NCBI RefSeq assembly: GCF_003945385.1 | Contig: NZ_AP018920.1 | Coordinates: 1 to 64,000, forward strand | From: Pseudonocardia autotrophica | Lineage (GTDB): Bacteria; Actinomycetota; Actinomycetes; Mycobacteriales; Pseudonocardiaceae | Direction: 5' to 3' | DNA: 64,000 nt | Shown here: piece by piece, positions 61,147 through 64,000 of the stretch | How the letters are laid out: every line of letters begins with the position of its first letter | Position numbering within the stretch: position 1 is the first letter of the stretch | The notes under the pieces: generated by a model | Told to the model about the DNA's origin: nothing | What the model saw: the letters and a program-made list of their open reading frames with translations, nothing else | The model's database searches: none | Made by a program: the position numbers and the translations under genes

Positions 61147-61407
61147 TCAGCGCCACCGCATGGTCATCAACAGGCCGATCACGATGAGTGAGAACCCGAT
61201 GATGAAGTTGCCGTTCCCCAGCGCGGCCATGAACGGGATCGCCGGCGCGGCGAGGTAGTTGACCACCAGCCAGCCCAGACCGAGGATCCACATCGCGACC
61301 ATCACGGCGAGATACGCCGGGTGCGTCGGGCCGGACACCTTCTGCGGGGTGCGGCTCACCGGTGGCGGGGTGTACGCCGCCTTCTTGCGGACCTTCGACT
61401 TCGGCAT
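61147..61407 (-). CDS. crgA: Cell division protein CrgA
   Basis: An 86-residue membrane protein that helps coordinate septum formation in actinobacteria. It starts MPKSKVRKKAAYTPPPVSRT, the family's basic N-terminus, and has two membrane helices (YLAVMVAMWILGLGWLVVNY and NFIIGFSLIVIGLLMTMRW) separated by a short loop. It keeps its usual place near ppiA and pknB. It is transcribed leftward and may share a transcript with the PH-domain gene. Confidence 0.95.
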   Translation of the reverse strand: MPKSKVRKKAAYTPPPVSRTPQKVSGPTHPAYLAVMVAMWILGLGWLVVNYLAAPAIPFMAALGNGNFIIGFSLIVIGLLMTMRWR

Positions 61408-61592
61408 TGTCGGACCTCATGGACTTCGTCGGTCGGGCAACAGTGTCCGGCCGGTGCGCCGGCCGGGGGCGGGACCTGCGACGGGGTGACGCACCGGGGA
61501 GCGGCCGACCCGGACAGATCCGTGTCCACGGTAGCGCGGATACCGGCCGGACTGCGTCACACGGCCGAAACGAACGGATGCGGCCGGGCGTC

Positions 61593-62228
61593 TCAGACGT
61601 CCGCGACGAGGCCGGCCATCTCGTCCGAGAGCCGCTGCACGATCTCCTCGGGCACGGCGTGTCCGGCTTGCCGGAGCCAGTTCGCGAGCATCCGGTGCCC
61701 GCCCTCGGTCAGCACCGACTCCGGATGGAACTGGACGCCCTCGATCGGCAGGTCCCGGTGCCGCACCGCCATGATCAGACCGGTCTCGGTCCGGCCGGTG
61801 ACCTGGAGCTCGGGCGGCAGGCCGTCCGGTGCGATCGCCAGCGAGTGGTACCGGGTCGCGGTGAACGGCGACGGCAGCCCGCGCAGCACCCCGACGTCGT
61901 CGTGGAAGACCAGCGACGTCTTCCCGTGCAGCAGCTCCGGTGCACGCTCCACGACACCACCCCAGGCGGTGGCCAGGGCCTGGTGGCCGAGGCAGACGCC
62001 CAGCAGCGGGGTACCTCGCCCGGCGGCCCGCCGGATCAGCTCGACGCTGCGGCCGGCCCGCTCCGGGGTCCCCGGCCCGGGACTGACCAGCACCGCAGCG
62101 AACTCGTCGAGCTCGTCGAGCTCGATCTCGTCGTTGCGCCGGACCACCGGGTCGGCGCCGAGCTGGGCCAGATACTGGACCAGGTTGTAGACGAAGCTGT
62201 CGTAGTTGTCGACGACGAGAACGCGCAC
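61593..62228 (-). CDS. trpG: Anthranilate/aminodeoxychorismate synthase glutamine amidotransferase
   Basis: The glutaminase subunit that supplies ammonia for anthranilate or p-aminobenzoate synthesis. The 211-residue class I amidotransferase has LVSPGPGTPERAGRS, nucleophile Cys in LLGVCLGHQALAT and the His-Glu pair in GVQFHPESVLTEGG. The start VRVLVVDNYDSFVYN is typical. The GTG at 62228 follows a GGAGAGGGTGG site. It is 28 bp behind pknB and read in the same direction; no synthase component 1 gene is nearby. In mycobacteria trpG here is on the opposite strand. Confidence 0.93.
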   Translation of the reverse strand: MRVLVVDNYDSFVYNLVQYLAQLGADPVVRRNDEIELDELDEFAAVLVSPGPGTPERAGRSVELIRRAAGRGTPLLGVCLGHQALATAWGGVVERAPELLHGKTSLVFHDDVGVLRGLPSPFTATRYHSLAIAPDGLPPELQVTGRTETGLIMAVRHRDLPIEGVQFHPESVLTEGGHRMLANWLRQAGHAVPEEIVQRLSDEMAGLVADV

Positions 62229-62256
62229 CGTCCCACCCTCTCCGATAGTGCCGGGA

Positions 62257-64000
62257 TCAGTCGAACGGGAATCCGCGGGAACTCTCACCGGTGTCCCCGC
62301 CGCTGTCGCCGCCGGTGTCGCCGCCGGAGGCCCGGCCGACCGTGAGTGTCACCTGCCGGCCGTCGGAGGCCTGCGAGCCGCCGGTCGGGTCCTGGCTCAG
62401 CACCACGCCGTTCTGCGACGGGTCGGACACGTCGGTGGTCTGGATGGAGAACGACAGCCCCGCCTCGCGCAGCGTGTTGACCGCGTTGTCCACCCGCTGG
62501 CCGACGACGTTCGGGATCTGGGTCTGGTTGCCGCGGCTGACCTGGATCGTGATCGTCTGGTCGCGCGCCACCCTCGTCCCGGCCGACGGGTCGCTACCCA
62601 CCACCGAGCCGGCGGTGCCGCCGCCGTCGACCTCGCTGCTCTCGATCGAGGTGAAGCCGGCGTTGCGCAGCGCGGATCTGGCCTCCTCGGCGGAGCTGCC
62701 GGACACGTCCGGTACGGCGATCGTCTGCTGCTCGCGGCCGATCACCAGCGACACCGACGAGTTGCCGGGCACCCGCTGGCCGGGGCCGGGATCCGAGGAG
62801 ATGACCCGGCCGACCTGGCTCGAGTCCGAGGTGTCCTGCTCGGTCCGCCCGCCGATCTGCAGGCCGGCCTCGCGCAGCTGCGCCTCGGCCTGCTCCGGCG
62901 TGCTCCCGGCGAGCGAGGGGACCGTCACCTCGGCCGGGCCGGTCCCGACGAACACCGTGACCCGGCTGTTCTCCGGGACCTGGTTGCCGCCGCCCGGGTC
63001 GGTGCGAACGACCTGGCCGACCTGCGCGACATCCGAGGGTTGGTTCTCCTGGGTGAACAGCAGCCCGGCGTTCGTGATCGTGGCGCGGGCCTGGTCCGGG
63101 GTCTGGCCGAGTACGTCCGGCACCGCGACCTGGTCCGGCGCGGAGCTGGAGAACATCTGGTAGCCGACGAAGCCGAGCAGGCCGAGCACGGCCAACACGG
63201 CCACCCACAGGGCGATCTTGCGGCCGCGGCCGGGTCGCTGCTCGTCGTCGTAGTCGTAGTCGCCGGGCATGACGTGCCGGCCGGTCGGTGGGCCGCCGCC
63301 GCCGTCGAGCCGCCGGGTCGCCATCGCCGCGGTGGCGTCGTCGTGCGCCATCATCTGGGTGCGCTCGTACTCGCTCATCACCAGCGGCGCGTGCACCGGC
63401 TCGCCGTTGCGCACCCGCACCAGGTCGGCCCGCATCTCGGCGGCGGACTGGTAGCGGTTGGCCGGGTTCTTGCTGAGCGCCTTGAGCACCACGGCGTCGA
63501 GCGCCGGGGGCACCGACGGGTTCAGCTCGGACGGTGACCGCGGGTCCTCGCGGACGTGCTGGTAGGCGACCGCGACCGGGGTGTCCCCGGTGAAGGGCGG
63601 CTCGCCGGTCAGCAGCTCGAACAGCACGCAGCCCGCGGCGTACACGTCGGACCGGGCGTCCACGGCCTCGCCGCGGGCCTGCTCCGGGGACAGGTACTGG
63701 GCGGTGCCGATCACCGCGGCGGTCTGGGTGACGTTCTGGCCCTCACCCAGCGCACGGGCGATGCCGAAGTCCATCACCTTGACCGCGCCGACGCCGTTGA
63801 TCATGACGTTGGCGGGTTTCACGTCCCGGTGGATGATGTTGTGCCGGTGCGAGAAGTCGAGTGCGGCGCAGACGTCGGCCATCACCTCGACGACCCGCTG
63901 CTGGGTCATCGGCCCGGTCGTCTTGACGATCTCGCGCAGCGTCTGCCCGTCGACGAACTCCATCACGATGTAGGGCAGCGGCCCGAACTCGGACTGGATC
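62257..64000 (-). CDS. pknB: Serine/threonine protein kinase PknB (partial, runs off the window)
   Basis: The visible 581 codons lack the N-terminal lobe, which lies beyond base 64000. Seen here: hinge region PYIVMEF, catalytic loop HRDVKPANVM, DFGIA, and an activation loop ending GTAQYLSPEQARG with a phosphorylatable Thr. A cytoplasmic linker (MAHDDATAAMATRRL) leads to one membrane helix (KIALWVAVLAVLGLLGFVGY) and four extracellular PASTA domains (VAVPDVLGQ, VTVPSLAGS, IAVPDVSGS, TQIPNVVGQ). PASTA kinases sense peptidoglycan fragments and control growth and division. A Gly/Asp-rich tail ends the protein. trpG follows. Confidence 0.95.
   Translation of the reverse strand, partial: IQSEFGPLPYIVMEFVDGQTLREIVKTTGPMTQQRVVEVMADVCAALDFSHRHNIIHRDVKPANVMINGVGAVKVMDFGIARALGEGQNVTQTAAVIGTAQYLSPEQARGEAVDARSDVYAAGCVLFELLTGEPPFTGDTPVAVAYQHVREDPRSPSELNPSVPPALDAVVLKALSKNPANRYQSAAEMRADLVRVRNGEPVHAPLVMSEYERTQMMAHDDATAAMATRRLDGGGGPPTGRHVMPGDYDYDDEQRPGRGRKIALWVAVLAVLGLLGFVGYQMFSSSAPDQVAVPDVLGQTPDQARATITNAGLLFTQENQPSDVAQVGQVVRTDPGGGNQVPENSRVTVFVGTGPAEVTVPSLAGSTPEQAEAQLREAGLQIGGRTEQDTSDSSQVGRVISSDPGPGQRVPGNSSVSLVIGREQQTIAVPDVSGSSAEEARSALRNAGFTSIESSEVDGGGTAGSVVGSDPSAGTRVARDQTITIQVSRGNQTQIPNVVGQRVDNAVNTLREAGLSFSIQTTDVSDPSQNGVVLSQDPTGGSQASDGRQVTLTVGRASGGDTGGDSGGDTGESSRGFPFD

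Overview
The window comes from a high-GC actinobacterium, most likely a Pseudonocardia or another Pseudonocardiaceae. It holds the chromosomal replication origin. The order dnaA, (oriC), dnaN, gnd, recF, DUF721 gene, gyrB, gyrA, DUF3566 gene, tRNA-Ile, tRNA-Ala is the standard actinobacterial origin layout. The right edge (cwsA, ppiA, rhomboid, PH-domain protein, crgA, trpG, pknB) is the block that follows the same tRNA-Ala in mycobacteria. Starts are often GTG, overlaps of the ATGA/GTGA type are common, and protein families point to the same phylum.

Layout. 1-15808: replication and gyrase core, with an IS256-family element inserted in the dnaA-dnaN gap beside a cluster of DnaA-box-like sites and a pyrimidine-rich unwinding-type tract. 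15809-24521: a patchwork with signs of insertion and decay: an IS30 transposase fragment, a second copy of the 3' end of tRNA-Ala (att-like), a DUF433/DUF5615 toxin-antitoxin pair, a kinase-like gene lacking its metal-binding Asp, glyoxalase genes, an old-yellow-enzyme gene with a divergent TetR gene, and short duplicated copies of the 3' ends of two neighbouring genes. 22451-30183: a leftward module of a heterodimeric ABC exporter, a NarL-type two-component system and a membrane-anchored hydrolase. 30852-35460: a cold-shock protein, an acyl-CoA ligase with a cyclase-family hydrolase, and a DGPF/YCII protein with an ECF42-type sigma factor. 35468-39342: the phenylacetyl-CoA epoxygenase operon paaABCDE with a MarR regulator. 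39962-43494: a short-chain amide (formamide/acetamide) cluster with an AmiC-like sensor, FmdB, the amidase and an AmiS channel. 43541-58448: an antiporter, a STAS protein, deoC, a giant decapeptide-repeat protein, two tandem secreted proteins, lipid-related genes with TetR regulators, a FolP2-like gene with a RibD-like reductase, a Leu-Pro repeat secreted protein and a hydrolase.

The strongest second-look items are the 32-copy decapeptide-repeat protein (46025-47629), the 27-bp tandem repeat that multiplies the start region of a response regulator gene (25191-25328), the IS element and DnaA-trio-like tract in oriC, additional DnaA-box clusters at 8657-8686 and 61091-61122, the ~42.6 kb block sitting between tRNA-Ala and cwsA, and the ghost of a tandem duplication between 18.47 and 22.58 kb.

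Coordinates of starts were chosen by ribosome-binding sites, overlap and family length; all functional calls rest on reading the sequence and general knowledge of the families, without any database search.
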